This document shows positions 21,381-29,451 of a DNA stretch of 64,000 bases, piece after piece. The translations under genes and the position numbers were made by a program. Positions within the stretch are counted from its first letter, which is position 1. Each line of letters opens with the position of its first letter. Below the pieces are notes generated by a model, which saw nothing but the letters and a program-made list of their open reading frames with translations, searched no databases and had not been told where the DNA came from. This DNA comes from Agrococcus terreus. GTDB lineage: Bacteria; Actinomycetota; Actinomycetes; Actinomycetales; Microbacteriaceae. Location of the stretch: contig NZ_BMLM01000001.1 of assembly GCF_014645235.1 (NCBI RefSeq), forward strand, positions 620,001 through 684,000, given 5' to 3'.

Positions 21381-22232
21381 TCAGCGGAAGATGATGGTGC
21401 GCTGCCCGTCGAGCAGCACGCGGTCCTCCGCGAACCACTGCACGGCACGCGAGAGCGTGCGCGACTCCTCGTCCTGGCCGATCGCGATGAGCTGCGCGGG
21501 CGTCGCCGCGTGGTCGACGCGCACGACCTCCTGCTCGATGATCGGCCCCTCGTCGAGGTCGGGCGTCACGAAGTGCGCCGTCGCGCCGATGAGCTTCACG
21601 CCGCGCGCGTGCGCCTGCCGGTACGGGTTCGCGCCCTTGAAGCCGGGGAGGAAGGAGTGGTGGATGTTGATGACGCGGCCCTCGAGCGCGGCGCACAGGT
21701 CTGGCGAGAGCACCTGCATGTAGCGGGCGAGCACGACGAGCTCGATGCCCTCGGCCTCGACGACCTCGAGCACGCGGCGCTCGAACGCGGCCTTCGACTC
21801 GGCGTCGGTGACGGGCGCGTGCTCGAAGGGCACGTCGTAGAACGCGGCGAGCGAGCCGAGGTCGGGGTGGTTCGACATGACGAGCGGGATCTCGACGGAG
21901 AGCTGGCCCGCGCGCTGCCGGAAGAGCATGTCGTTGAGGCAGTGCGCGGCCTTCGAGACCAGCACGAGCGTCTTCAGCGGGCGGCCGACGTCGTCGAGCT
22001 GCCACTGCATCCCGTACCGCTCGACCACGGGCGCGAGGCGCGCCTCGAAGTCGGCGCGCGAGGCCTCGGCCTCGACCTGCAGCCGCATGAAGAAGCGGTC
22101 GGTGTCGGCGGACGAGAACTGCTGCGACTCGGTGATGTTGCCGCCGCAGTCGACGATCGCGCCCGAGATCGCGTGCACGATGCCGGGCTGGTCGTCGCAC
22201 ACGAACGAGAGGATCCAGTGGTTCGCGGTCAC
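21381..22232 (-). CDS. purU: Formyltetrahydrofolate deformylase PurU
   Basis: PurU hydrolyses 10-formyl-THF to formate and THF, relieving formyl-THF excess and freeing THF for glycine and serine metabolism. The 283-residue protein has an N-terminal ACT domain (WILSFVCDDQPGIVHAISG) and a C-terminal formyltransferase-like domain with INIHHSFLPGFKGANPY and GATAHFVTPDLDEGPIIEQ, containing the catalytic Asn, His and Asp. GTG 22232 is preceded by TAGGAT (22239-22244, complement) with 6 bases between, so it is leaderless. The location near glyA-folD and a sarcosine oxidase-like gene is typical of one-carbon clusters. Confidence 0.95.
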   Translation of the reverse strand: MTANHWILSFVCDDQPGIVHAISGAIVDCGGNITESQQFSSADTDRFFMRLQVEAEASRADFEARLAPVVERYGMQWQLDDVGRPLKTLVLVSKAAHCLNDMLFRQRAGQLSVEIPLVMSNHPDLGSLAAFYDVPFEHAPVTDAESKAAFERRVLEVVEAEGIELVVLARYMQVLSPDLCAALEGRVINIHHSFLPGFKGANPYRQAHARGVKLIGATAHFVTPDLDEGPIIEQEVVRVDHAATPAQLIAIGQDEESRTLSRAVQWFAEDRVLLDGQRTIIFR

Positions 22233-22241
22233 CAGGAGATC

Positions 22242-22541
22242 CTACGAGGCGGCGGAGCCTCCGGATGCGCGGCGCTCGTGAGCGCGGAGGGTCGCCTCGA
22301 GGCGGGCCAGGAAGTCGTCGACCGGCAGCATCGCGTAGCCCTCGCGGAAGCGCGTCGTCGTGAAGGACGCCGAGGCGACGTCGTCGGCGAGCAGGTCGAT
22401 CGCGTCGCCGTCGCCCTCGAGGTGGCCGCGGAGGGTGCCGACGGCGCGGTCGAGGAGGTCGTCCACCTCGTCCTGCTCGTAGCCGGCGGAGAGCCGGGTC
22501 GAACCGAAGCGGACATGGACGATGTCGTCGGGGGTCAGCAC
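22242..22541 (-). CDS. Short DivIVA-domain protein
   Basis: A 99-residue protein with two copies of the DivIVA-type motif: VRFGSTRLSAGYEQDEVDDL near residue 10 and FTTTRFREGYAMLPVDDFLA near residue 60. DivIVA proteins mark poles and division sites, but this one lacks a long coiled coil and may only bind partners. GTG 22541 follows TATGCT (22548-22553, complement) with 6 bases between. An upstream extension of the frame overlaps the MFS gene and is not supported. It is divergent from the MFS gene. Confidence 0.75.
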   Translation of the reverse strand: MLTPDDIVHVRFGSTRLSAGYEQDEVDDLLDRAVGTLRGHLEGDGDAIDLLADDVASASFTTTRFREGYAMLPVDDFLARLEATLRAHERRASGGSAAS

Positions 22542-22547
22542 GACGCG

Positions 22548-22576
22548 AGCATAGGCGCGCGGCCCGCGGCTAGGCT
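22548..22576. promoter_or_regulatory. Back-to-back leaderless promoters
   Basis: TATGCT (22548-22553, complement) drives the DivIVA-like gene and TAGGCT (22571-22576) drives the MFS gene. Only 17 bases separate the two -10 boxes, so the polymerases compete and each -35 lies inside the other promoter. Confidence 0.7.
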
Positions 22577-22584
22577 GTCCCGTC

Positions 22585-23814
22585 GTGAGCGGGCAGGCGA
22601 CGGAGCAGCGGCGCGAGGCCCCTGCGCGCTTCCCGATGGCGGCGCTGCTCGTGCTGGCGCTCGCGATCTTCACGAACATCACGGTCGAGATGCTGCCGAT
22701 GGGCCTCCTGCTGCCCATGAGCCGCGAGCTCGGCGTCGCCGAGAGCGCCGTGGGGCTGCTCGTGACGATCTTCGCGTTCACCGTCGTCGCCTCGTCGACG
22801 ACGCTCATCCGGCTCACGCGGCGCGTGCCGCGGCACCTGCTCGTCGTCACGGTGCTGCTCGTGTTCGCGGGCTCCGCCTTCGGCTCGGCGCTCGCGCCCG
22901 ACTACGGATGGTCGATCGCCTTCCGCGTGCTCGGCGGCCTCGCGCACGGCATCTTCTGGACGGTCGTCGGCGCCTACGCCGCCTACCTCGTGCCGCCGCA
23001 GCAGCTGGCGCGGGCTGTCGCGATCACCTCGGCGGGCGGCTCGTTCGCCTACGTGCTCGGCCTGCCGCTCGCGACCCTGCTCGGCCAGCTCGTCGGCTGG
23101 CGCTGGTCGTTCGCGCTGTTCGGCATCGTCTGCCTCGCGGTCGCGGCGGCGGTGTGGCGGCTGCTGCCGGCCGTCGACCACCTGAAGGACCAGGCGACGA
23201 CCTCCACCGGATCCATCGCCCTCCCCATCCCGGAGCCCGGCAAGAGCGTGCGGGGCGTCGCGATCGCGATCGTCTCGACCACGGTCGTGATGCTCGGCCA
23301 GTACGCGATGTACACCTACGTGTCGCCGTTCCTCGTGCAGCACGCGGGCCTGCCGGAGTCGTGGCTCTCGCCCGCGCTGTTCGCCTACGGTGCCGTCGGC
23401 GCAGCCGCGGTGCTCGCGATCGCCCTGTGGCTCGGCCGCCGGCCCACCGCCTCGACGCTCTCGATGATGGCCGCCGGCATCGCGGCGATGGCGGTGCTCG
23501 GCGCCGCAGGGAGCCTGCCGCTCACGTTCGCGGCGGTGCTGGTGTGGGGCTTCGCGCTCGGCGCTCTGCCGGCCCTGCTGCAGACGCGGCAGCTGCAGGC
23601 GACGCCGGAGCGGCTGCTCCAGCAGGCGACCGCCTGGTACACGACCGGCTTCAACGTCGGCATCGGCGGCGGCGCGCTGCTGGGCGCGCTCGTGCTCGAC
23701 GGCGTCGGCATCCAGGCGCTCCCGTGGGTGCTGTGCGCGGGCCTCGTCGTGGCGCTCGTGCTCGTCGGCGGCGACGTGCTCGCCGGCCGCCGGCGCGCCC
23801 GCGCCGCAGGCTGA
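22585..23814 (+). CDS. MFS exporter, DHA1/AraJ-like
   Basis: A 409-residue, 12-helix major facilitator protein. The N-terminal half has TVEMLPMGLLLPMSRELGV and the loop RLTRRVPRHLL, as in DHA1 efflux pumps of the AraJ/NepI type. A central linker at about residues 200-225 divides two six-helix halves. It probably exports a small metabolite or drug by proton antiport; substrate unknown. GTG 22585 is 8 bases after TAGGCT, leaderless. It converges on the flavoprotein gene with a 5-bp gap and no room for a separate terminator. Confidence 0.85.
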   Translation: MSGQATEQRREAPARFPMAALLVLALAIFTNITVEMLPMGLLLPMSRELGVAESAVGLLVTIFAFTVVASSTTLIRLTRRVPRHLLVVTVLLVFAGSAFGSALAPDYGWSIAFRVLGGLAHGIFWTVVGAYAAYLVPPQQLARAVAITSAGGSFAYVLGLPLATLLGQLVGWRWSFALFGIVCLAVAAAVWRLLPAVDHLKDQATTSTGSIALPIPEPGKSVRGVAIAIVSTTVVMLGQYAMYTYVSPFLVQHAGLPESWLSPALFAYGAVGAAAVLAIALWLGRRPTASTLSMMAAGIAAMAVLGAAGSLPLTFAAVLVWGFALGALPALLQTRQLQATPERLLQQATAWYTTGFNVGIGGGALLGALVLDGVGIQALPWVLCAGLVVALVLVGGDVLAGRRRARAAG

Positions 23815-23819
23815 GCGCC

Positions 23820-25004
23820 TCAGCCGAGGGCGAGCGAGCCGCGCGGCTCCGCGCCGCCGAAGCGCGCGGGATCGAGGAACCAGACGTCGGTCGCGGTCGC
23901 CCCGTCGAGCGCGAGCTCGGCCGCGACCGCGCCGAGCGACGACGCCATCTTGAAGCCGTGCCCCGAGAAGCCCGCGGCGACGACGACGCCCGGCATGCCG
24001 GGCACCGCGCCCACGACGCCGTCGCCGTCCTCCGTGTAGCCGTCGGCGCAGACCGCGATCCGCACCGGGTCGGGCACGAGGCTCGGCAGGAGCTCACGCA
24101 CCCACGACCGCACGGGGTCGATGTGGTGGGGGTCCCAGGCGATCGGCCGCTCCATCGACGGCACCTCGTCCATGTAGACGCTGCCGGCGACCTTCACCGT
24201 GAAGCCGTCGGCGCTCGGGAAGCCGTAGAAGCGCGCGCGGTCGGCGCGGCCCTCCTCCTCGGAGCGGCGCATGAACACCGGCTGGTCCTCGCGGGTGAAG
24301 GCGCCGGGCTCGCGCACCGGGAACCACGTGAGCACCTGCGGGCGGATGCCGAGCCGGATCCCGAGCGACGACAGCAGCGCCCCCGCGCCGGTGCCGGGGG
24401 AGAGGATGACGCGGTCGGCGACGACCTCGTCGCGGTCGGTGCGCACGAGCCAGCGGTCGCCGTGCGGCTCGACGACGAGCGCCTTCCGGTCGCCGAGGAA
24501 CGCGGCGCCGAGCCGCTCGGCCTCGGCGAGCGCCGCGACGACGGCCCTCTCCGAGCTGAGGTAGCCGCCGGCGGGGTCGAAGACGGTGACATCGCCGTCG
24601 CGGATGACGTGCTCGGGGTAGCGCGCGCGGGCCTCGTCGCCGCGGAGCAGCTCGTGCGGGTAGCCGTGCGCCTCGCCGGCGGCGAGCAGCGGGCCGAGCG
24701 CGGGGTTGTGCTCGTCGTAGATGGTGACGGCGCCGCCGGCGGTGTGGAGGAGGGAGGCGCCGCTGCGCTCCTCGAGCTCGCGCCACAGCGCCTCGGCGCG
24801 GTCGAGCAGCGGCGCGTAGTGGCCGCCCTCGACGTAGACCTTGCGGAACAGTCGCGACTCGCCGCCGTAGCCCGAGAACGGTCCGGGGATCGAGAACCGG
24901 TCGATGCCGACCACGCGGAGCCCGCGGGCGGCCGCCTGCCAGGCCGCCATGCTGCCGACCGAGCCGGCGCCGACCACCACCACATCCGTCTCGAGCGCTG
25001 CCAC
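23820..25004 (-). CDS. FAD-dependent amine oxidase (monomeric sarcosine / N-methyltryptophan oxidase-like)
   Basis: A 394-residue DAO-family flavoprotein. The FAD-binding motif VVVGAGSVGSMAAW is at residues 8-21, RLFRKVYVEGGHYAPL follows, and near the C-terminus GVVVAAGFSGHGFKMASSLG matches the MSOX/MTOX group. In that group a Cys in a CxYT motif binds FAD covalently; here the region reads VCADGYTEDGDG, so a Cys is present but three residues separate it from the YT. Sarcosine oxidation would give glycine and a one-carbon unit for GlyA/FolD next door. GTG 25004 has AGGGAG upstream at 5 bases. Confidence 0.78.
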   Translation of the reverse strand: MAALETDVVVVGAGSVGSMAAWQAAARGLRVVGIDRFSIPGPFSGYGGESRLFRKVYVEGGHYAPLLDRAEALWRELEERSGASLLHTAGGAVTIYDEHNPALGPLLAAGEAHGYPHELLRGDEARARYPEHVIRDGDVTVFDPAGGYLSSERAVVAALAEAERLGAAFLGDRKALVVEPHGDRWLVRTDRDEVVADRVILSPGTGAGALLSSLGIRLGIRPQVLTWFPVREPGAFTREDQPVFMRRSEEEGRADRARFYGFPSADGFTVKVAGSVYMDEVPSMERPIAWDPHHIDPVRSWVRELLPSLVPDPVRIAVCADGYTEDGDGVVGAVPGMPGVVVAAGFSGHGFKMASSLGAVAAELALDGATATDVWFLDPARFGGAEPRGSLALG

Positions 25005-25023
25005 CGGGACTCCCTGCCGTCAG

Positions 25024-25052
25024 ATCGTAAGATTGTCTACGACCGATCGTAG
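25024..25052 (-). promoter_or_regulatory. Promoter and candidate operator of the flavoprotein gene
   Basis: TACGAT (25024-25029, complement) fits a -10. Directly upstream are TTGTCTACGA (25033-25042), of the type bound by GntR/FCD regulators, and the dyad CTACGA-CCGA-TCGTAG (25037-25052). No regulator gene is adjacent. The operator idea is inference. Confidence 0.4.
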
Positions 25053-25158
25053 GGGATCGGGGGGACGCGTCGAGCACCGGTCCGTGGTCGCCGCCGCGGC
25101 CGGCCGATCCGTGTGACGGCGCGAGACCCGGATCCCTCCCGCAGCGCATCCCGGCGGC

Positions 25159-25164
25159 TACGAT
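25159..25164 (+). promoter_or_regulatory. -10 box for ZTP riboswitch-glyA-folD transcript
   Basis: TACGAT ends 6 bases before the first riboswitch base. Transcription would start at about 25171, so the mRNA begins with the aptamer. Confidence 0.7.
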
Positions 25165-25170
25165 GGACCC

Positions 25171-25250
25171 GGCCGTGACTGGCGCATTGGTGGAGCACCA
25201 CCGGGGAGCGGCCGATCACGAGCCGCGCGCCTGGGCGACACCGCAGTGTC
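25171..25250 (+). ncRNA. ZTP (pfl) riboswitch upstream of glyA
   Basis: The sequence carries the conserved pfl elements in order: GTGACTGGCG (25175-25184), a GGTGG/CCACC hairpin running into ACCACCGGGGAGCG (25197-25210), then a GC-rich linker and CGCGCCTGGGC (25226-25236), which forms the pseudoknot. A small hairpin GACAC-CGCA-GTGTC (25237-25250) follows. These RNAs bind ZTP or ZMP (AICAR), which build up when 10-formyl-THF is low, and switch on folate one-carbon genes. The ~45 bases between aptamer and GTG 25295, with Shine-Dalgarno GAAGGAG at 25283-25289, are the expression platform; a translational mechanism is likely as no terminator is seen. Confidence 0.9.
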
Positions 25251-25294
25251 CATCCCCGATGTGCGCCGCCCGTGCGCGAAGCGAAGGAGCACCC

Positions 25295-26626
25295 GTGACC
25301 GACCGCCTGCCCAGCACGTTCAACGCCCCCCTCGCCGAGGTCGATCCCGAGATCGCCGCGGTGCTCCAGCAGGAGCTGGACCGCCAGCGCGACTACCTCG
25401 AGATGATCGCGAGCGAGAACTTCGTGCCCGTCGCCGTCCTCGAGTCGGCCGGCTCCGTGCTCACGAACAAGTACGCCGAAGGCTACCCCGGCCGCCGCTA
25501 CTACGGCGGCTGCGAGTACGTCGACGTCGCCGAGTCGCTCGCGATCGAGCGCGCGAAGGCCCTGTTCGGCTCGAAGCACGCCAACGTGCAGCCGCACTCG
25601 GGCGCCTCGGCCAACGCGGCCGTGCTGCACGCGATCGCCCGCCCCGGCGACACCATCCTCGGCCTCTCGCTCGACCACGGCGGCCACCTCACGCACGGCA
25701 TGAAGATCAACTTCTCGGGCCGCCTCTACGACATCGTCGCCTACGGCGTCGACGCCGAGACGAGCCGCGTCGACATGGACGAGGTGCGCCGCCTCGCCGT
25801 CGAGCACAAGCCCAAGGTGATCATCGCCGGCTGGTCGGCCTACCCCCGCCAGCTCGACTTCGAGGCCTTCCGCGCGATCGCCGACGAGGTCGGCGCGCTG
25901 CTGTGGGTCGACATGGCGCACTTCGCGGGCCTCGTCGCCGCGGGCCTCCACCCGAGCCCCGTGCCGCACGCGCACGTCGTCTCGTCGACGGTGCACAAGA
26001 CCATCGGCGGCCCCCGCTCGGGCTTCATCCTCACGAACGACGACGACATCGCCAAGACGCTGAACTCGGCCGTCTTCCCGGGCCAGCAGGGCGGCCCGCT
26101 CATGCACGTCATCGCCGCCAAGGCGACGGCGTTCAAGCTCGCCGCCACCGAGGAGTTCAAGGAGCGCCAGGAGCGCACCATCCGCGGCGCGCAGATCCTC
26201 GCCGAGCGCCTGCAGCAGCAGGACGTGGCGGATGCGGGCATCTCGGTGCGCTCGGGCGGCACCGACGTGCACCTCGTGCTCGTCGACCTCCGCGACGCCG
26301 CGATCGACGGCAAGCAGGCCGAGGACCTCCTGCACGAGATCCGCATCACGGTCAACCGCAACGCGGTCCCGAACGACCCGCGCCCGCCGATGGTGACGTC
26401 GGGCCTCCGCATCGGCACGCCCGCGCTCGCGACGCGCGGCTTCGGCGACGAGGAGTTCACCGAGGTCGCCGACGTGATCGCGCTCGCGCTGCAGCCGGGC
26501 GCCGACCTCGCCGCGCTCCGGGACCGCGTCGCTGCGCTCGCCGGCGCGTTCCCGCTCTACCCGGGCGTCGGCCCCTCGGGCCAGCCGGCCGTCGAGCACG
26601 AGCTGCCCTCGAGCATCCAGGCGTGA
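25295..26626 (+). CDS. glyA: Serine hydroxymethyltransferase GlyA
   Basis: A PLP enzyme converting serine and THF to glycine and 5,10-methylene-THF, the main source of one-carbon units. 443 residues. Seen: [49 protein letters not shown], and the PLP lysine in [20 protein letters not shown] 25295 is chosen because GAAGGAG lies 5 bases upstream; the frame stays open further upstream only through the riboswitch. The stop overlaps folD by 4 bp. Regulation by the ZTP riboswitch is expected. Confidence 0.97.
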   Translation: MTDRLPSTFNAPLAEVDPEIAAVLQQELDRQRDYLEMIASENFVPVAVLESAGSVLTNKYAEGYPGRRYYGGCEYVDVAESLAIERAKALFGSKHANVQPHSGASANAAVLHAIARPGDTILGLSLDHGGHLTHGMKINFSGRLYDIVAYGVDAETSRVDMDEVRRLAVEHKPKVIIAGWSAYPRQLDFEAFRAIADEVGALLWVDMAHFAGLVAAGLHPSPVPHAHVVSSTVHKTIGGPRSGFILTNDDDIAKTLNSAVFPGQQGGPLMHVIAAKATAFKLAATEEFKERQERTIRGAQILAERLQQQDVADAGISVRSGGTDVHLVLVDLRDAAIDGKQAEDLLHEIRITVNRNAVPNDPRPPMVTSGLRIGTPALATRGFGDEEFTEVADVIALALQPGADLAALRDRVAALAGAFPLYPGVGPSGQPAVEHELPSSIQA

Positions 26627-27510
26627 CCGCGCGCGTCCTCGACGGGGTCGCGACCGCGGCCGCCGTCAAGGACGAGCTCCGGGCACGGGTGGCGGCGCTG
26701 CGCGAGCGCGGCGCCGCCCCCGGTCTGGGCACGCTCCTCGTGGGCGACGACCCGGCGAGCGCCTCCTACGTGCGCGGCAAGCACCGCGACTGCGCCGAGG
26801 TGGGCATCGCGTCGATCGAGGCGACCCTGCCCGCCGATGCGTCGCAGGCCGACGTCGCGGCCGCGATCGCGGCGCTGAACGCCGACCCGCGCGTCACCGG
26901 GTTCCTGGTGCAGCTGCCGCTGCCTCCCGGCATCGACGAGCGCGCGTGCCTCGAGCTCGTCGACCCCGCGAAGGACGCCGACGGCCTCCACCCCACGAAC
27001 CTCGGGCGGCTCGTGCTCGGCGTCGACGGCCCCATCGCGTCGCCCCTGCCATGCACGCCCGCCGGCATCGTCGAGCTGCTCGCCCGGCACGGGGTGCCGC
27101 TCGAGGGCGCGCACGTCGCGGTCATCGGCCGCGGCCTCACGGTCGGCCGGCCGCTCGGCCTGCTGCTGACGCGCCGCGGCATCGACGCGACGGTCACGCT
27201 CTGCCATTCCCGCACGCCCGACCTCGCGGCGCGCGTGCGCGAGGCGGACGTCGTCGTCGCCGCCGTCGGCCGGCCCGGGCTCGTGCGCGCCGACTGGGTG
27301 CGGCCGGGCGCCGCCGTGCTCGACGTCGGCATCACCCGCGGCCCGTCGGTGCCCGGCTCGTCGAAGGTGCGCCTGCTCGGCGACGTCGACCCCGCGGTCG
27401 ACGCGGTGGCCGGCTGGCGCTCGCCGGTGCCGGGCGGGGTCGGCCCCATGACGCGCGTCATGCTGCTCGCCAACGTCGTCGCGATGGCCGAGGCGGCGCT
27501 CCGCCCCTGA
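26623..27510 (+). CDS. folD: Methylene-THF dehydrogenase / methenyl-THF cyclohydrolase FolD
   Basis: FolD interconverts 5,10-methylene-THF and 10-formyl-THF with NADP. 295 residues. The catalytic region is [17 protein letters not shown] (Tyr and Lys), followed by [14 protein letters not shown], the [16 protein letters not shown] motif, and the Rossmann segment [21 protein letters not shown] 26623 overlaps the glyA stop (GTGA). It joins glyA (makes methylene-THF) to purN/purH (consume formyl-THF). No clear terminator follows, only a repeat-rich region. Confidence 0.97.
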   Translation: MTARVLDGVATAAAVKDELRARVAALRERGAAPGLGTLLVGDDPASASYVRGKHRDCAEVGIASIEATLPADASQADVAAAIAALNADPRVTGFLVQLPLPPGIDERACLELVDPAKDADGLHPTNLGRLVLGVDGPIASPLPCTPAGIVELLARHGVPLEGAHVAVIGRGLTVGRPLGLLLTRRGIDATVTLCHSRTPDLAARVREADVVVAAVGRPGLVRADWVRPGAAVLDVGITRGPSVPGSSKVRLLGDVDPAVDAVAGWRSPVPGGVGPMTRVMLLANVVAMAEAALRP

Positions 27511-27553
27511 CCGCAACGCGGCCGCCCTGCTCCCTGTGGTGCTGGTCGCTACG

Positions 27554-27613
27554 GCGCTGCTCGCTGTGGCGCTGCTCGCTGTGGCGCTGCTCGCTGTGGC
27601 GCTGCTCGCTGTG
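27554..27613. repeat. 15-bp tandem repeat x4
   Basis: Four exact copies of GCGCTGCTCGCTGTG. A partial diverged copy (GTGCTGGTCGCTACG) lies just before. The last unit runs into the inverted repeat that starts at 27609. The region has no coding support. Confidence 0.95.
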
Positions 27614-27736
27614 GTCACAGATGGCCCGCTTCGGCGCCGCGTCAGGGCGCTCTGTGACCACAGTCCCGCGCAGCTCGGCTCGCTGTGGTCGCAGAAGGCC
27701 CTCGCGGCGGCCGTCTGGGGGCGTTCTGTGACCACA
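27609..27736. repeat. Two nested inverted repeats built on TGTGGTCACAGA
   Basis: Pair 1: CTGTGGTCACAGA (27609-27621) and its exact complement at 27651-27663. Pair 2: CTGTGGTCGCAGAA (27683-27696) and TTCTGTGACCACA (27724-27736), one mismatch. Each arm is itself nearly palindromic. The layout looks like two copies of a small mobile or REP-type element. It lies between convergent folD and an SRPBCC gene and may also end transcription. Confidence 0.85.
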
Positions 27737-27779
27737 CCTCGCTCGCCTCGCGACGAGCGGCAGGAGCGCCGAGCCCGCG

Positions 27780-28274
27780 TCAGCGGGCGTAGGCGTCGCG
27801 GAGGGCGGGGTAGTAGTCGTCCCAGTCGGGCATCGGCGCGTCGGCCAGCGCCGCGACGAGCCGGTCGAGGTACCACTCCCAGCCGGTGGCGATGTCGGGC
27901 AGCTGCGCGAGCGGCAGGTCGTGCTGCGTGAAGCGGATGGTCGAGCCGCTGCCGGGCTCCGGCCCGCCGTCGACGACCTCCACCTCGAGGCTCCACGAGC
28001 CGCTCTCGTCGGTCGAGAGCACCGCGAGGTGCTCGGGCGCCGAGCAGTCGAGGATCTCGATCGCGCTCGTCGCGTCGCCCTCCTCGGCCGTCATCGACAG
28101 CACGACCTCCCCGGAGTCCGGATCGCCCGCGTACACGCCGAACCAGCGGCCGAGCTCGCGCGACTCCGTGAGGAACGGCCACACGGCGATCGCGTCGGCG
28201 TCGACGCGGCGCTCGAGCGTGAGCTCCGCGGCCTCGCCGTGGGGTGTGACCGTGCCGGTCGGCGTCTCGGGCAT
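27780..28274 (-). CDS. SRPBCC (AHSA1-like) domain protein
   Basis: A 164-residue START/Bet v1-like protein. It begins with a strand LTLERRVDADAIAVWPFLTE, has the central RWFGVYAGD, and ends with the helix GWEWYLDRLVAALADA, as in AHSA1/polyketide cyclase-like proteins that bind small hydrophobic ligands or chaperones. Ligand unknown. The start is the ATG preceded by GGAGGGAG at 6 bases; an 11-codon upstream extension is possible. A -10 TAGGCT is at 28297-28302 (complement). Confidence 0.8.
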   Translation of the reverse strand: MPETPTGTVTPHGEAAELTLERRVDADAIAVWPFLTESRELGRWFGVYAGDPDSGEVVLSMTAEEGDATSAIEILDCSAPEHLAVLSTDESGSWSLEVEVVDGGPEPGSGSTIRFTQHDLPLAQLPDIATGWEWYLDRLVAALADAPMPDWDDYYPALRDAYAR

Positions 28275-28357
28275 GCAGCTCCCTCCGGTGCCGCCGAGCC
28301 TACGCATGCGCGCTGTGCGACGCCAGAGGGCCGGGTCGCCGAGCCGACGGCGGTCCG

Positions 28358-28897
28358 TCAGCGGCCGTGGAACGCCTCGACGTACACCGCGATCCGCGCC
28401 GTGTAGGCGGATGCGTTGCGCGCGATCGCGTCGCGCTCGGCGTCGGTGGTCTCCCGTCGCACCTTGCCGGGCACGCCCGCGACGAGCGAGTTCGGCGGCA
28501 CGACCATGCCCTCGGTGACGAGCGCGCCGGCCGCGATGAGCGAGCCGCTGCCGACGACGGCGCCGTTCATGATCGTCGCGTGCATCCCGATGAGCACGTC
28601 GTCCTCGATGGTGCAGCCGTGCACGACCGCGTTGTGGCCGATGGAGACGCGCTCGCCGATCGTGAGCGGGGAGCCGTGGTCGACGTGGAGCGAGCAGGAG
28701 TCCTGCACGTTGGAGTCGTCGCCGACCGCGATCGGCTCCTCCTCGGCGCGGAGGCTCGCACCGGGCCAGACGCTCACGCGCTCACCGAGCGACACCTGGC
28801 CGGCGATGACGGCCCCCGGCATGACGAGGGCCGACTTCGGCAGGTGCGGCACGTGGCCGGGCAGCGGGACGACGACGGCGCGCTCGTGGACGGTCAT
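28358..28897 (-). CDS. Gamma-class carbonic anhydrase-like left-handed beta-helix protein
   Basis: A 179-residue hexapeptide-repeat protein (YrdA/PaaY/CaiE type). Repeats run from about residue 22 to 130. The three zinc histidines are visible in CSLHVD and SIGHNAVVHG. It could hydrate CO2 or be a metal-binding trimer with other activity; several close relatives are not active anhydrases. ATG 28897 follows TACGCT (28904-28909, complement) with 6 bases between, leaderless. Confidence 0.85.
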   Translation of the reverse strand: MTVHERAVVVPLPGHVPHLPKSALVMPGAVIAGQVSLGERVSVWPGASLRAEEEPIAVGDDSNVQDSCSLHVDHGSPLTIGERVSIGHNAVVHGCTIEDDVLIGMHATIMNGAVVGSGSLIAAGALVTEGMVVPPNSLVAGVPGKVRRETTDAERDAIARNASAYTARIAVYVEAFHGR

Positions 28898-28960
28898 GGC
28901 GTCAGCGTACGCCCAGCCTCCGAGGTGCCGGCAGGCAGGCGCCGGTGGCAGGCTGGCGCC

Positions 28961-29338
28961 ATGCGCACGTCCCCCGACCGCATCGAGCGGCTCGAGCCGC
29001 ACGAGGTCTTCGTCTTCGGCTCGAACCGCGACGGCTCGCACGGCGCGGGCGCCGCGCGGCTCGCCGAGGAGCGGTTCGGCGCCGTGCCGGGGGAGGGGCG
29101 CGGGCACCACGGGCAGTCGTACGCGATCGTGACGATGAGCGGCATCGAGGTGATCCGCCGCGAGGTCGCGGCGTTCCTGGCGTACGCCGCCCAGCATCCC
29201 GAGCACGACTTCCTCGTCACCGAGCTCGGCTGCGGGATCGCCGGCTACGAGCCCGTGGACATCGCGCCGCTGCTGCGCGGCGCGGGCGAGAACGTGCTGC
29301 TGCCGCGCCGCTTCGCCGCGGTGCTCGCCGAGGCGTAG
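28961..29338 (+). CDS. Small protein of the VFGSN...HGAGAA family, unknown function
   Basis: A 125-residue cytoplasmic protein with the conserved opening EVFVFGSNRDGSHGAGAARL, then GRGHHGQSYAIVTMSG and LVTELGCGIAGYEPVDIAPL. This matches a widespread family often found in phage-related contexts and resembling a macrodomain core (Gly-rich loop after a beta-strand). No biochemical role is claimed. CAGGCT (28949-28954), 6 bases before ATG, suggests a weak leaderless promoter. A hairpin follows the stop. Confidence 0.7.
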   Translation: MRTSPDRIERLEPHEVFVFGSNRDGSHGAGAARLAEERFGAVPGEGRGHHGQSYAIVTMSGIEVIRREVAAFLAYAAQHPEHDFLVTELGCGIAGYEPVDIAPLLRGAGENVLLPRRFAAVLAEA

Positions 29339-29349
29339 CACCGCGGGCT

Positions 29350-29373
29350 GGAGAAGCGCTCGTGCGCTTCTCC
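29350..29373 (+). terminator. Hairpin terminator
   Basis: A perfect 10-bp stem GGAGAAGCGC (29350-29359) / GCGCTTCTCC with loop TCGT, 12 bases after the stop and before the sugar ABC operon. Confidence 0.7.
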
Positions 29374-29451
29374 GAGAAGTGGGGTACCAAAGGACCAGCG
29401 GTGCTCCTGTCCCCCGACCGGGGAGCGGGCCCGCCGGACCGAGGAGGCCCC

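Noticed and set aside
22242-22850. Longer version of the DivIVA-like gene starting at 22850
   Set aside because: The extension overlaps the MFS gene and its promoter; GTG 22541 has a leaderless -10 at exact spacing and the conserved domain begins right after it.
27458-27661. Small protein with HSEQR repeats from the 15-bp array
   Set aside because: It results only from the tandem DNA repeat on the complement; no start signal, no conservation evidence, and it overlaps folD.
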